Source: Clostridia bacterium (GTDB lineage: Bacteria; Bacillota; Clostridia; Christensenellales; QALW01). Taken from it: a stretch of 46,269 nt of DNA. A program made the position numbers and the translations under genes. Positions 33,044-40,798 of this stretch are shown here, in pieces; position 1 is the first letter of the stretch, and each line of letters starts with the position of its first letter. Below the pieces are notes generated by a model. The model did no database searches. It was not told where the DNA came from and was given only the letters and a program-made list of their open reading frames with translations. The stretch lies in contig CAAGID010000015.1 of NCBI GenBank assembly GCA_900769815.1, forward strand, positions 1 through 46,269, read 5' to 3'.

Positions 33044-33074
33044 AAAAAAATAAGCGATTCGTTATGAATCGCTT
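33044..33074 (-). terminator. Terminator of the BMC operon
   Basis: On the minus strand AAGCGATTC pairs with GAATCGCTT, followed by ATTTTTTT. It directly abuts the stop codon of the HAD gene. Confidence 0.85.
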
Positions 33075-33785
33075 CTATTTCATATCAATTATATACTTCT
33101 CAACGTCTTGTGTAATTTCACCTTTTAAATCAAGAACTTCTTGCCTTGCATTTTGAGGAAATACTCTGTTTTCAGTTAAAGAAAGCATTGAAATATCGTT
33201 TAAATTATCGCCGAAAACTATCATTTGCTTTTCGTTTACCGAAAACTTCTGCATAAGTTTTTTAACGGCTTCGCCCTTGGAAGCGTCCTTGTGGCAAAAC
33301 TCAATATAATCATTATCCTCATAGCATACGCGAAGCTTTAGATTCTCAGCAAATGTTTTAAGTTTTTGGGTATCCTTACCGTCTTTTATAATTATGATTT
33401 TAAAAATATCACTGCTAAAGAAAAAGGGTAGATTTAATTTTTCCTCAGTAACCTTTCTGTTTTCTTCCCTTAATGCACAGATAGCGGTAAATTTCTCATT
33501 TAACGCTTCCCTGCAAAGAGCTTTTGCATCGGCTAATTCAACTACCTTTTTATACAAAAGGCAGTTTTTATACATCATCTGTGCACCGTCATCAGAGATA
33601 AAAACCATACTTTGCGAAACTTGAAACATCAATTTTTTTAACTGATTATATGGTCTTCCGCTAGCAATACAGAAAATGCATCCGCGATTTGCAAGCATAT
33701 TAAGTTTTGTATAAAATTGCTGGGATAATGTCTTGTTTTCAGTAACAAGAGTCCCATCGTAATCACTTACAATAAGCCGATACAT
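33075..33785 (-). CDS. HAD-family phosphatase (Cof type)
   Basis: A 236-residue hydrolase of the Cof/IIB HAD group. Motif I is SDYDGTLV (nucleophile Asp8, Asp10), the Thr/Ser motif is CIASGRPYNQL, the lysine region is KDASKGEAVKKL, and the acidic motif is VFGDNLNDISML. Members dephosphorylate sugar phosphates or cofactors. The substrate cannot be told. It lies 47 bases after pduL and before the operon terminator, so it may be part of the BMC operon, perhaps removing a toxic phosphate ester. This is inference. Confidence 0.85.
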   Translation of the reverse strand: MYRLIVSDYDGTLVTENKTLSQQFYTKLNMLANRGCIFCIASGRPYNQLKKLMFQVSQSMVFISDDGAQMMYKNCLLYKKVVELADAKALCREALNEKFTAICALREENRKVTEEKLNLPFFFSSDIFKIIIIKDGKDTQKLKTFAENLKLRVCYEDNDYIEFCHKDASKGEAVKKLMQKFSVNEKQMIVFGDNLNDISMLSLTENRVFPQNARQEVLDLKGEITQDVEKYIIDMK

Positions 33786-33832
33786 TTGAAAATTCCTTTA
33801 AAAAAGGGCAGAAAAACCTCTGCCCTATTATT

Positions 33833-34492
33833 TTATTCCTTAACTATCTTAACTAAAGATTTTCCGTTTAATCCTGCTGCATTGGCATCGTCAGTATCAA
33901 GATGCATTTCAAGTTTAAACTTATCGCTTACACGAACCTGAACGTCAAAGAATCTCGTTTTTCTTTCGCCGCAAGCGTCAACGGTAACGTACTCATTATC
34001 CTTAACGCCATACTTGATGCCGTCTTCAAGACTCATATGAATATGGCGGTTAGCGATAATACAACCTTCCTTAAGTGTAACAACACCTTTAGGACCGATA
34101 ATGGTAATAGGTGCACTGCCTGAAATCTTACCGCTTTCTCTTACGGGAGGCTTTACCTTTAAGGTAAAGGAGTCTGTTCTTGAAATTTCAACCTGTGATT
34201 CAGGTCTTAAAGGACCTAAAACACGCACGTTTTCAATAGGTCTTAACGAAGGGCCAACGATTGTAAGTGTTTCCTTACAAGCGTACTGACCGGGCTGTGA
34301 AAGGTCTTTTAAGGGTGTAAGAGTATAGCCTGCACCAAATAAGGTTTCACAGTCAGCCTTTGATAAATGGATATGGCGGTTTGATACGCCAACGGGAATA
34401 TCGCCATCACACTGAGCACAGTTTGAAATACCGCCCTGCTCGTTAATAGCTTTTATAACGGCTTCTGTAATAGCCTGAATATTTACGTCCAT
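33833..34492 (-). CDS. pduL: Phosphate propanoyltransferase of the BMC
   Basis: A 219-residue PduL-type phosphotransacylase that turns acyl-CoA into acyl-phosphate and recycles CoA inside the shell. Two beta-barrel halves carry the zinc-ligand blocks VGVSNRHIHLS and CIIANRHIHMSLEDG. The start at 34492 is set by AAGGAG seven bases upstream. The first ~20 residues (MDVNIQAITEAVIKAIN) form an amphipathic helix like the encapsulation peptides of the other enzymes. It follows the aldehyde dehydrogenase by 11 bases. No acetate kinase is in the locus. Confidence 0.93.
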   Translation of the reverse strand: MDVNIQAITEAVIKAINEQGGISNCAQCDGDIPVGVSNRHIHLSKADCETLFGAGYTLTPLKDLSQPGQYACKETLTIVGPSLRPIENVRVLGPLRPESQVEISRTDSFTLKVKPPVRESGKISGSAPITIIGPKGVVTLKEGCIIANRHIHMSLEDGIKYGVKDNEYVTVDACGERKTRFFDVQVRVSDKFKLEMHLDTDDANAAGLNGKSLVKIVKE

Positions 34493-34503
34493 AATAGAAC
34501 TCC

Positions 34504-35982
34504 TTAGATGATTCTGAAACTGTCTGCCATTACGCAACGACGTTTACGCGTAAAGCTTCTTGCACTTGTAATACCTTCGCCTGTAGGACCTGCAATAGTA
34601 AAGGTTGTATGACCTTCGCCGCCAAAGCCGATACCTGCATAGCTGGGTGCATTCTTAACAAAAATCGTGGTCTCAACTGCAGAAGCAAACTTCGTTAAGT
34701 TGTCGATATTCTTGGAGTGCATATGTGCAGTATGACGGTTACCATGTTCAGCTTTAACTGCCAATTCAACGGCTTCGTCAATATTATCAACTGTAACGAT
34801 AGGAAGAATGGGCATCATAAGCTCTTCCTGAACGAAAAGATGATTAAAATCAGTTTCGCAGATAAGGCAACGCACGTCAGCAGGAAGTGTTTTACCGGTA
34901 TTAAGCATTGCGTATATAACTGAAGCATCTCTGCCTACGCACTTACGGTTAACCTGCTTCTTTGTTTTGCCTGTCTTTTTATCTGTAACGTCAACTAAAA
35001 CTATGTCACAAAGCTTATCGGCTTCTTCCCTTGTAAGAAGATATGCACCGTTTTTAAGCATTTCTGAAATAAGCTGATCCTTAATGTTCTTAAATGCGAA
35101 AACTTCTTTTTCAGCAATACAGGGAAGGTTATTATCAAAGGTACAACCGTCAATAATATCTTTACCTGCTTTTATAATATCAGCAGTATCGTCAACGATA
35201 ACAGGAGGATTACCTGCACCTGCACCGATAGCTTTTTTGCCTGATGAAAGAACTGCCTTAACAACACCGGGACCGCCTGTACAAACAAGAAGTCTGATTG
35301 CGGGATGAGCATACATAATCTGTGCAGATTCTAATGTTGGCTTATCCATTGAAGCAACAAGCACTTTAGGTCCACCGGCGGAAAAGCACGCACGGTTTAC
35401 AAGGTCAACTGCATAGTTTGAAGTGCAGATAGCACCGGGATGGGGGTTAAATACAACACCGTTTCCTGCGGCTATCATACCGATACTGTTGCAAATAACA
35501 GTTTCTGAGGGGTTAGTTGAAGGCGTAATAGCACCGACAACACCAAAGGGTGCATTTTCAACTAAGGTAAGACCGTTGTCGCCTGTTTTGGCTTCGGCAA
35601 CGATATCCTCTGTGCCGGGTGTTTTATCGGCAACAAGAATATGCTTAAGGCGTTTATGTTCTACCTTGCCCATACCCGTTTCCTTAACACCGATTTCAGC
35701 CATAACAGGAGCCTCCTTATAAGTAAGCTCGCGGATAGCCTTAATGATTCTTTCTCTCTGCTCAACGGACATTTTTCTTACTGCAGTATAGCCCTCCTGA
35801 GCAGCCTTAATAGCATCGTTCATATCAGTATAGATACCGATAAGCTTTCTACCGTTATATTCAGTTGAGGTAAATGTTGCGGTTTTATTTCCTGCTTTAA
35901 CTGCTTCGGTCTTTTTACCGCTTACGTTTGAAACTACCTGGCGAACAATCGCTTCTATCTGAGCCTGATTTATGTCTGCCAC
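34504..35982 (-). CDS. pduP: CoA-acylating aldehyde dehydrogenase of the BMC
   Basis: A 492-residue PduP/EutE-type enzyme oxidising an aldehyde with NAD+ and CoA to acyl-CoA. I choose a GTG start at 35982, eight bases after GGAGG. The alternative TTG lies over the ribosome binding site. The N-terminal helix ADINQAQIEAIVRQVVSNV is an encapsulation peptide. GAITPSTNPSETVICNSIG and the cysteine in FDNNLPCIAEKEVF are the family marks. If the substrate is lactaldehyde, the product would be lactyl-CoA. Which aldehyde is used cannot be read from the sequence. Confidence 0.92.
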   Translation of the reverse strand: MADINQAQIEAIVRQVVSNVSGKKTEAVKAGNKTATFTSTEYNGRKLIGIYTDMNDAIKAAQEGYTAVRKMSVEQRERIIKAIRELTYKEAPVMAEIGVKETGMGKVEHKRLKHILVADKTPGTEDIVAEAKTGDNGLTLVENAPFGVVGAITPSTNPSETVICNSIGMIAAGNGVVFNPHPGAICTSNYAVDLVNRACFSAGGPKVLVASMDKPTLESAQIMYAHPAIRLLVCTGGPGVVKAVLSSGKKAIGAGAGNPPVIVDDTADIIKAGKDIIDGCTFDNNLPCIAEKEVFAFKNIKDQLISEMLKNGAYLLTREEADKLCDIVLVDVTDKKTGKTKKQVNRKCVGRDASVIYAMLNTGKTLPADVRCLICETDFNHLFVQEELMMPILPIVTVDNIDEAVELAVKAEHGNRHTAHMHSKNIDNLTKFASAVETTIFVKNAPSYAGIGFGGEGHTTFTIAGPTGEGITSARSFTRKRRCVMADSFRII

Positions 35983-35999
35983 ATTATCTTCCTCCAAGG

Positions 36000-36767
36000 T
36001 TAATTTTCATCATAAATAACTTTCACGTTACTCTGTTTTAATCTTTCCAGCCATGCTTCGCTGGGCTTTTCTTCAGTAACAATTGTGTCAATTTCATTAT
36101 ATCCGCAAACTTTTACAAAGGATGCTTTGTCAAATTTGGAGCTATCCAATGCAAGCAGTTTGTGATTTGCCGATTTAAAGAACGCTTTTTTGATTTCAGC
36201 GTCACGCTCATTGGAATCGGTTATACCGTTCTCAACGTCAATGCCCTTACAAGAGCATATAGCAAGGTCAACGTGGAAGCCTGAAATCATTTTTTCAGCC
36301 TGATAGCCAACTAAAGAAAGTCCGCCTTCCTTAAGCATACCACCCGTTGAAAGAATATTCCATTCAGGCTTATTGCAAAGCTCAATAAGGATCTCTATAC
36401 TGTTGGTTATAAGGGTAATATTTTTTTTATGCAAAATACTTTTAATTACGCAAAGTGCAGTTGTAGATGAATCAAGCATAATATAATCGCCGTCATTTAT
36501 CATCTCACCTATTAAAGCTGCAATACGTTTTTTGCTTTCAACGTTTGTCTGTTTACGCACGTGGAAAGGTAGGTCAATATTGAAATTCTCGTTTTTAACT
36601 GCACCGCCGTAGGTTTTACGGGCAAGGCCGTCATTATCAAGCTTTTCAAGGTCTCGCCTGATAGTTTCTTCCGTTACGCAAAACTCTTTTGCAAGGTCCA
36701 CAACAAGAACCTTGCCGTCAGTTGAAAGCTTTGAAAGTATCTCATTTCTACGTTCAATAGCAAGCAT
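36000..36767 (-). CDS. DeoR-family regulator of the BMC operon
   Basis: A 255-residue repressor with the N-terminal DeoR helix-turn-helix (ERRNEILSKL, VTEETIRRDLEKLDNDGLARKTYGGA) and a C-terminal sugar-phosphate sensor domain (DGDYIMLDSSTTALCV, LALDSSKFDKASF). DeoR proteins usually sense phosphorylated sugars, so fuculose- or rhamnulose-1-phosphate would be a natural effector here. It is encoded inside the operon, between BMC-T and the aldehyde dehydrogenase, and so would control its own level. Candidate operators are the CAATAG/CTATTG sites at 43403-43449 and 44375-44411. Confidence 0.88.
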   Translation of the reverse strand: MLAIERRNEILSKLSTDGKVLVVDLAKEFCVTEETIRRDLEKLDNDGLARKTYGGAVKNENFNIDLPFHVRKQTNVESKKRIAALIGEMINDGDYIMLDSSTTALCVIKSILHKKNITLITNSIEILIELCNKPEWNILSTGGMLKEGGLSLVGYQAEKMISGFHVDLAICSCKGIDVENGITDSNERDAEIKKAFFKSANHKLLALDSSKFDKASFVKVCGYNEIDTIVTEEKPSEAWLERLKQSNVKVIYDEN

Positions 36768-36788
36768 TATATCTCTACCTATCTCTTT

Positions 36789-37337
36789 TTACAAAATACT
36801 GTCCCAAAGTTTCTTGTCGGGGTTGGGTATTACTGAGCTGTCTAAGAGCATTCCTCTCTCGCCTGCTTCGTTTTGTGCACGCTCAATAGCGGCTGAAACT
36901 GCAGAAACGCTGCCTGTAATAAGAAGATATGATTTACCGCACATACCGCGAGCAAGGCGAAGTTCAATAAGCTCAACCATTGCTGTTTTTGCAGCAGCAT
37001 CAGATGCAACGATAGCTGTTGCGGCACTGAAGGTTTCAAGCACGCCCAATGCCTGTGCATTTTCAGGATGTGCCGTACCGTAAATAGCGGTAAAAATTGA
37101 TTCGTGGGGGTTACCTAAAACAAAACTGTCGATAACCTTTTCAGGAGTACCTGCTTTTGCAGCTTCAACCGAAGCTTTAACAGCACTTAATTCGCCTGAA
37201 ATAATAACTATGTATTTGCCGGGGCACACAGTTGCACTTTCGATAACCTCTACCTCAGCAGTTTTAATCATACGGTCCGCACCCATAATACCTGCAGAAA
37301 CCGTTGAAAACTCAGCCATTCCAATAGCTTTGCTCAT
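36789..37337 (-). CDS. BMC-T trimeric shell protein (PduT-like)
   Basis: A 182-residue shell protein of two fused BMC domains: residues ~1-90 (AIGMAEFSTVSAGIMGADRM) and ~92-180 (ALGVLETFSAATAIVASDAA). It forms pseudohexameric tiles. The pore loop of the second domain includes RGMCGKSY; in PduT a cysteine in the pore binds an iron-sulfur cluster, which makes this cysteine interesting beside the PduS-like gene, though equivalence is not proved. AAAGGAAG precedes the ATG. Confidence 0.9.
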   Translation of the reverse strand: MSKAIGMAEFSTVSAGIMGADRMIKTAEVEVIESATVCPGKYIVIISGELSAVKASVEAAKAGTPEKVIDSFVLGNPHESIFTAIYGTAHPENAQALGVLETFSAATAIVASDAAAKTAMVELIELRLARGMCGKSYLLITGSVSAVSAAIERAQNEAGERGMLLDSSVIPNPDKKLWDSIL

Positions 37338-37352
37338 TTATTTTACTTCCTT

Positions 37353-38684
37353 TCAAAGTGTTACTTTTACGAATTTATCATTAACTTCACTAACGGTGCA
37401 ATCATAAGGTACGTGAATACATACACCTAATTTATCATCAGCCGTCTTGCCGATTATCTGACCCTTAGTAAGCTTATCGCCTTTTTTAACAGTTGCTTCA
37501 CAAGGTGCACCGATATGCTGTGAAAGCATAATCTTTAACTTTGCGGGCTTAATTTCGTCCTCAACCATAGGTGCATCCTGATTATACTGCGTAAGACCTA
37601 ATCTTGCAGTTAATCTTGAATGGGAAACAAGCTTTGCAGAACGTATGGGGTCAACGGGAGCCATTGTTACCTCAGGCATCTTAACGCCACCCTTACGCAT
37701 ACCGCCCTTGAATACACTGATTAAAGTCTGTGCATTAAGGTTCTGGAAGCAGGAATACATTTCGCAAAGACCGCAAGCCGAGCAGAAGAATGTATTGAGA
37801 TAAGGCTCAATATTGCCCGTTGCACCTGCTGAAAGTGCATTCATAAACTTTGTGGGGTCAATGGGGTAGCCAAGCATATGACGTGAGCAAAGGCTGGTGC
37901 ACATACCGCAGTGACAGCACGCTGACATTGCTCTGTTAACAGAAACCTGAGTATTTGCCTTTTTCTTCTGCACAACATAGTGTGATGGAGGAAGAACTAT
38001 ATAGGCGTTTGAGGTTTTTGTTACAACGTCGTTTACCGTGGTAAGCTTACCCGTCATAGGACCGCCGGCAACAATTTCAAAATCGCTTATTGTTGTACCG
38101 CCGGCAAGCTCCAATACTTCAGATACCTTCATACCTAAAGGAAGCTTTAAGGTTACGGGTTTTTTAACTGCACCCGTTACGGTACAATATTTGTGAGTTA
38201 CGGGCTTGTTTTCCGTAATAGCATAATAAGCGTTAAGCATTGTCTCAACGTTATAAACTATACAGCCAACTTCGATGGGAAGCTTGCCTGCAGGCACCAC
38301 CCTACCCGTTACTTCGTAAATGGTAATAACTTCGTCGCCGGAAGGATATACCGGAGGAAGTAAACCAATCTTTACATTTTTTTCCTTGAACTGAGGCAAA
38401 ATCTCCTCAATTGCAGCAATAGCCTTCTTATAATTGGGCTTTATTGCGATAATGATATTATCAGCACCTACTGCAACTGCAACCTCGTTTAATGCGTACA
38501 CAATTTCATACGCATACTCAGCCATAACCTGACGGTGAAGCTTTAAAAGAGGCTCACATTCAGCACAGTTAAGGATTATAGTATCAGCCTTTTCATTTAA
38601 TTTTGCATAAGAGGGAAAGCCAGCGCCGCCTGCACCGACAACACCGCATTCTCTCATAATTTTTGAAAGTTCTGTTAATTTCAT
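37353..38684 (-). CDS. pduS: PduS/RnfC-like electron-transfer flavoprotein
   Basis: A 443-residue protein of the RnfC/PduS type. The glycine-rich N-terminus (VVGAGGAGFPSYAKL), the SLBB-like part (ELAGGTTISDFEIVAGGPMTG) and two [4Fe-4S] motifs (CCHCGMCTSLC, CSACGLCEMYSC) are seen in order. The C-terminal ~80 residues resemble a lipoyl-like barrel (GDKLTKGQIIGKT). PduS reduces cobalamin in propanediol compartments. Here no B12 enzyme is encoded, so a general role in NADH or electron exchange across the shell is likelier. It sits between BMC-P and BMC-T. Confidence 0.88.
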   Translation of the reverse strand: MKLTELSKIMRECGVVGAGGAGFPSYAKLNEKADTIILNCAECEPLLKLHRQVMAEYAYEIVYALNEVAVAVGADNIIIAIKPNYKKAIAAIEEILPQFKEKNVKIGLLPPVYPSGDEVITIYEVTGRVVPAGKLPIEVGCIVYNVETMLNAYYAITENKPVTHKYCTVTGAVKKPVTLKLPLGMKVSEVLELAGGTTISDFEIVAGGPMTGKLTTVNDVVTKTSNAYIVLPPSHYVVQKKKANTQVSVNRAMSACCHCGMCTSLCSRHMLGYPIDPTKFMNALSAGATGNIEPYLNTFFCSACGLCEMYSCFQNLNAQTLISVFKGGMRKGGVKMPEVTMAPVDPIRSAKLVSHSRLTARLGLTQYNQDAPMVEDEIKPAKLKIMLSQHIGAPCEATVKKGDKLTKGQIIGKTADDKLGVCIHVPYDCTVSEVNDKFVKVTL

Positions 38685-38703
38685 TTTTATATATTCCTAA
38701 ACA

Positions 38704-38964
38704 TTAAAGTCCGATGGAATTATCAACAATTCCAACAATAGCAGCATCGACGGGAGCATCGTTCATAGAACAGCCTATACGAGCCGCGCTTCCTGTTGCT
38801 ACAAGCACAGTTTCGCCGATACCTGCACCAACGTTATCAATAGCAACAATTCTGCCTGATTTTTCCATATTGGAAACAGGCTCAATAATCATAAATTTAC
38901 TGCCTAAAAGCTTTTCATTTTTACGTGTGGCAACTACACTGCCAACTACTTTTCCTACTATCAT
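38704..38964 (-). CDS. BMC-P pentameric vertex protein
   Basis: An 86-residue EutN/CcmL-type protein that closes the vertices of the shell. MIVGKVVGSVVATRK and the later GAGIGETVLVATGSAAR are the family signatures. It is the only vertex protein in the locus. A strong hairpin without a T-run separates it from the upstream BMC-H gene. Confidence 0.95.
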   Translation of the reverse strand: MIVGKVVGSVVATRKNEKLLGSKFMIIEPVSNMEKSGRIVAIDNVGAGIGETVLVATGSAARIGCSMNDAPVDAAIVGIVDNSIGL

Positions 38965-38994
38965 TTTAATTCCTTCCGATTATTTCTTTTTTAT

Positions 38995-39021
38995 CCTGCG
39001 GTGCTTTTAAAGCACCGCAGG
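38995..39021 (-). promoter_or_regulatory. Intercistronic hairpin between BMC-H and BMC-P
   Basis: CCTGCGGTGCTTT and its exact reverse complement form a 13-bp stem around a single base. On the transcribed strand it is followed by an A-rich tract, not T residues, so it is more likely an RNA-stability or processing element than a terminator. It lies just after the last BMC-H gene and could raise the amount of hexamer mRNA relative to the rare vertex protein. Confidence 0.6.
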
Positions 39022-39036
39022 CAAACAAGAAATGTA

Positions 39037-39315
39037 TTACTTAATTGAGGGAAGAATCTTCTCAACATCGCCATGAGGACGGGGAATAACGTGTGTTGCA
39101 ACAACTTCGCCTAAACGAGCTGCTGCTGCACCACCGGCTTCTGTTGCTGACTTAACTGCACCAACATCACCGCGAACCATAACGGATACAAGTCCGCTAC
39201 CAATTTTCTCTGTTCCGATAAGAACAACGTTTGCTGCTTTTACCATAGCATCTGCTGCTTCAATAGCTGCAACAAGACCTCTGGTTTCAACCATGCCTAA
39301 TGCTTCCTGTGCCAT
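39037..39315 (-). CDS. BMC-H hexameric shell protein
   Basis: A 92-residue canonical shell hexamer subunit (PduA/EutM type): EALGMVETRGLVAAIEAADA at the start, the pore segment KIGSGLVSVMVRGDVGAV, and a C-terminal RPHGDVEKILP. It differs by only four residues from the core of the neighbouring gene at 39359-39637 and is close to 40177-40452, pointing to recent tandem duplication. Good AAGGAGG site. Confidence 0.96.
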   Translation of the reverse strand: MAQEALGMVETRGLVAAIEAADAMVKAANVVLIGTEKIGSGLVSVMVRGDVGAVKSATEAGGAAAARLGEVVATHVIPRPHGDVEKILPSIK

Positions 39316-39358
39316 ATGTATTTCCTCCTTAAAAATTTTAAAAATTATAATTTATTAC

Positions 39359-39820
39359 TTACTTAATTGAGGGGAGAATCTTCTCAACGTCACCATGAGG
39401 ACGAGGAATAACGTGTGTTGCAACAACTTCGCCTAAGCGAGCTGCAGCTGTACCGCCTGCTTCTGTAGCAGCCTTAACAGCACCAACATCACCGCGAACC
39501 ATAACGGATACAAGTCCGCTACCGATTTTCTCTGTTCCAACAAGAACAACGTTTGCAGCCTTTACCATAGCATCTGCTGCTTCGATAGCTGCAACAAGAC
39601 CTCTTGTTTCAACCATACCTAATGCTTCCTGATTCATTTTTATTTCCTCCTTAATTATTTCCTTTTTAATTTCGGCTTTAACCTCGGTTTTAACCTCAGT
39701 CTGAGTCTTTGCTACCCTTAAAGCAGCTCTCTGTGCTGCAGAGGCCGCTTTGGGGGCAGTTGTCTTTTTAGTTGTGGTCGTCTTTTTAGCTTCTGCCATT
39801 ACTTTTTTACCGCCTTTCAT
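39359..39820 (-). CDS. BMC-H shell protein with a charged N-terminal extension and internal start
   Basis: The frame encodes 153 residues. The last 92 are a canonical BMC-H. The first 61 are a low-complexity Lys/Thr/Ala/Glu segment (KKTTTTKKTTAPKAA, EVKTEVKAEIKKEIIKEEI). The long form starts in a TAATG overlap with the upstream gene, or seven codons later behind AAAGGCGG. A second, stronger ribosome binding site (AAGGAGG, eight bases before the ATG at 39637) lies within the frame and would give a normal 92-residue subunit. One gene may therefore make a tailed and a plain shell protein. The tail could face the lumen or cytosol and bind other components. Confidence 0.85.
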   Translation of the reverse strand: MKGGKKVMAEAKKTTTTKKTTAPKAASAAQRAALRVAKTQTEVKTEVKAEIKKEIIKEEIKMNQEALGMVETRGLVAAIEAADAMVKAANVVLVGTEKIGSGLVSVMVRGDVGAVKAATEAGGTAAARLGEVVATHVIPRPHGDVEKILPSIK

Positions 39821-40158
39821 TAAACCTCTTGCAGATATTTTTCATCTTCGCGTTGCTTTTGTCTTTCTGCATAAATCCTGCGTGTCCTCTCAGCAGAAAG
39901 TTCAACAAGTCTTGCCGTTTCTGAATGAGGATTAGCAATTACTGCGTGTGCTGCAACGCTTTTTATGCACTTTTCAACTGCAGTTTCTACAGCCTGTGCA
40001 ACTGCGGAAACAGAACCTTCAACGATTATCGTTACAAGTCTTCCGCCTAATTTACGTTCCCAGGTAATAAACTCAACGTCTGCAGTCTTACACATAATGT
40101 CAAGTGCGTCAACTGCTGCCGCTACGCTTTCTACCTCCACAAGTCCTAAAGACTTCAT
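39820..40158 (-). CDS. Divergent BMC-domain shell protein with C-terminal helix
   Basis: A 112-residue protein. Residues 1-85 are a BMC domain (SLGLVEVESVAAAVDALDIM, GGRLVTIIVEGSVSAVAQAV), but the pore loop lacks the usual KIGSG and reads ERKLGGRL. The last ~30 residues are a charged helix (ELSAERTRRIYAERQKQRED) absent from plain hexamers. It may be a minor shell or cargo-linking component. Its stop overlaps the next start. Confidence 0.85.
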   Translation of the reverse strand: MKSLGLVEVESVAAAVDALDIMCKTADVEFITWERKLGGRLVTIIVEGSVSAVAQAVETAVEKCIKSVAAHAVIANPHSETARLVELSAERTRRIYAERQKQREDEKYLQEV

Positions 40159-40176
40159 AATAAACCTCTTAAATAA

Positions 40177-40452
40177 TTAGATTTTGGGAAGAATCTTCTC
40201 AACGTCGCCGTGAGGACGGGGAATAACGTGTGTTGCTACAACTTCGCCTAAGCGAGCTGCTGCTGCGCTACCTGCTTCTGTTGCTGCTTTAACTGCACCA
40301 ACGTCACCGCGAACCATAACGGATACAAGTCCGCTACCGATTTTTTCTGTTCCGATAAGAATTACTTCTGCTGCTTTAACCATAGCATCTGCTGCTTCGA
40401 TTGCTGCAACAAGACCTCTGGTTTCAACCATTCCTAATGCTTCATTTGACAT
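40177..40452 (-). CDS. BMC-H hexameric shell protein
   Basis: A 91-residue canonical hexamer subunit nearly identical to 39037-39315 and the core of 39359-39820 (NEALGMVETRGLVAAIEAAD, KIGSGLVSVMVRGDVGAVKA). It is the first of the three near-identical paralogues in transcription order. AGGAGG lies before the ATG. Confidence 0.96.
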   Translation of the reverse strand: MSNEALGMVETRGLVAAIEAADAMVKAAEVILIGTEKIGSGLVSVMVRGDVGAVKAATEAGSAAAARLGEVVATHVIPRPHGDVEKILPKI

Positions 40453-40475
40453 AATATATTTCCTCCGTCAATAAT

Positions 40476-40787
40476 TTACTTTTTATCAAAAGCGTTAAGC
40501 TTAAGCATTTTTTCTGTACCCTCTTCAGGATTGGGAATAATATGCGTGCAAATTACGCCCGAAACCTTCATAGCGGCTTCTTTTGCGGCTTCAATAGCCG
40601 CTTCAACTGCTGCAACCTGACCGCGGAACTTTACGCACACGATTAACGGTACCTTAAGTCCTTCAGGGTTGCCCGGTTTGTTTTTATCGAAAGGCTCACT
40701 TGTTACGTCAGCTGCCTTGCAACCTGCATCACAGGCTACAAATGCCGCTGCTAAGCCGTAAACCTCAATAATACCAACTGCTTTCAT
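40476..40787 (-). CDS. Divergent BMC-H shell protein
   Basis: A 103-residue single BMC domain (AVGIIEVYGLAAAFVACDAG, VKFRGQVAAVEAAIEAAKEA) with an insertion of ~12 residues (EPFDKNKPGNPEGLK) between the second strand and the pore region. This resembles longer-loop hexamers found in class-II-aldolase compartments. Cysteines at ~19, 23 and 51 are unusual for a plain BMC-H. It is the first shell gene of the operon, 11 bases after the alcohol dehydrogenase. Confidence 0.87.
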   Translation of the reverse strand: MKAVGIIEVYGLAAAFVACDAGCKAADVTSEPFDKNKPGNPEGLKVPLIVCVKFRGQVAAVEAAIEAAKEAAMKVSGVICTHIIPNPEEGTEKMLKLNAFDKK

Positions 40788-40798
40788 TGTTTATCCTC

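Noticed and set aside
38995..39021. The hairpin between BMC-H and BMC-P as a terminator
   Set aside because: The transcribed strand has an A-rich tract after the stem, not T residues, and five further operon genes follow.
39037..40452. The three near-identical BMC-H genes as an assembly duplication
   Set aside because: They differ at several residues, in length and in upstream sequence, and different genes lie between them, so they are true paralogues.
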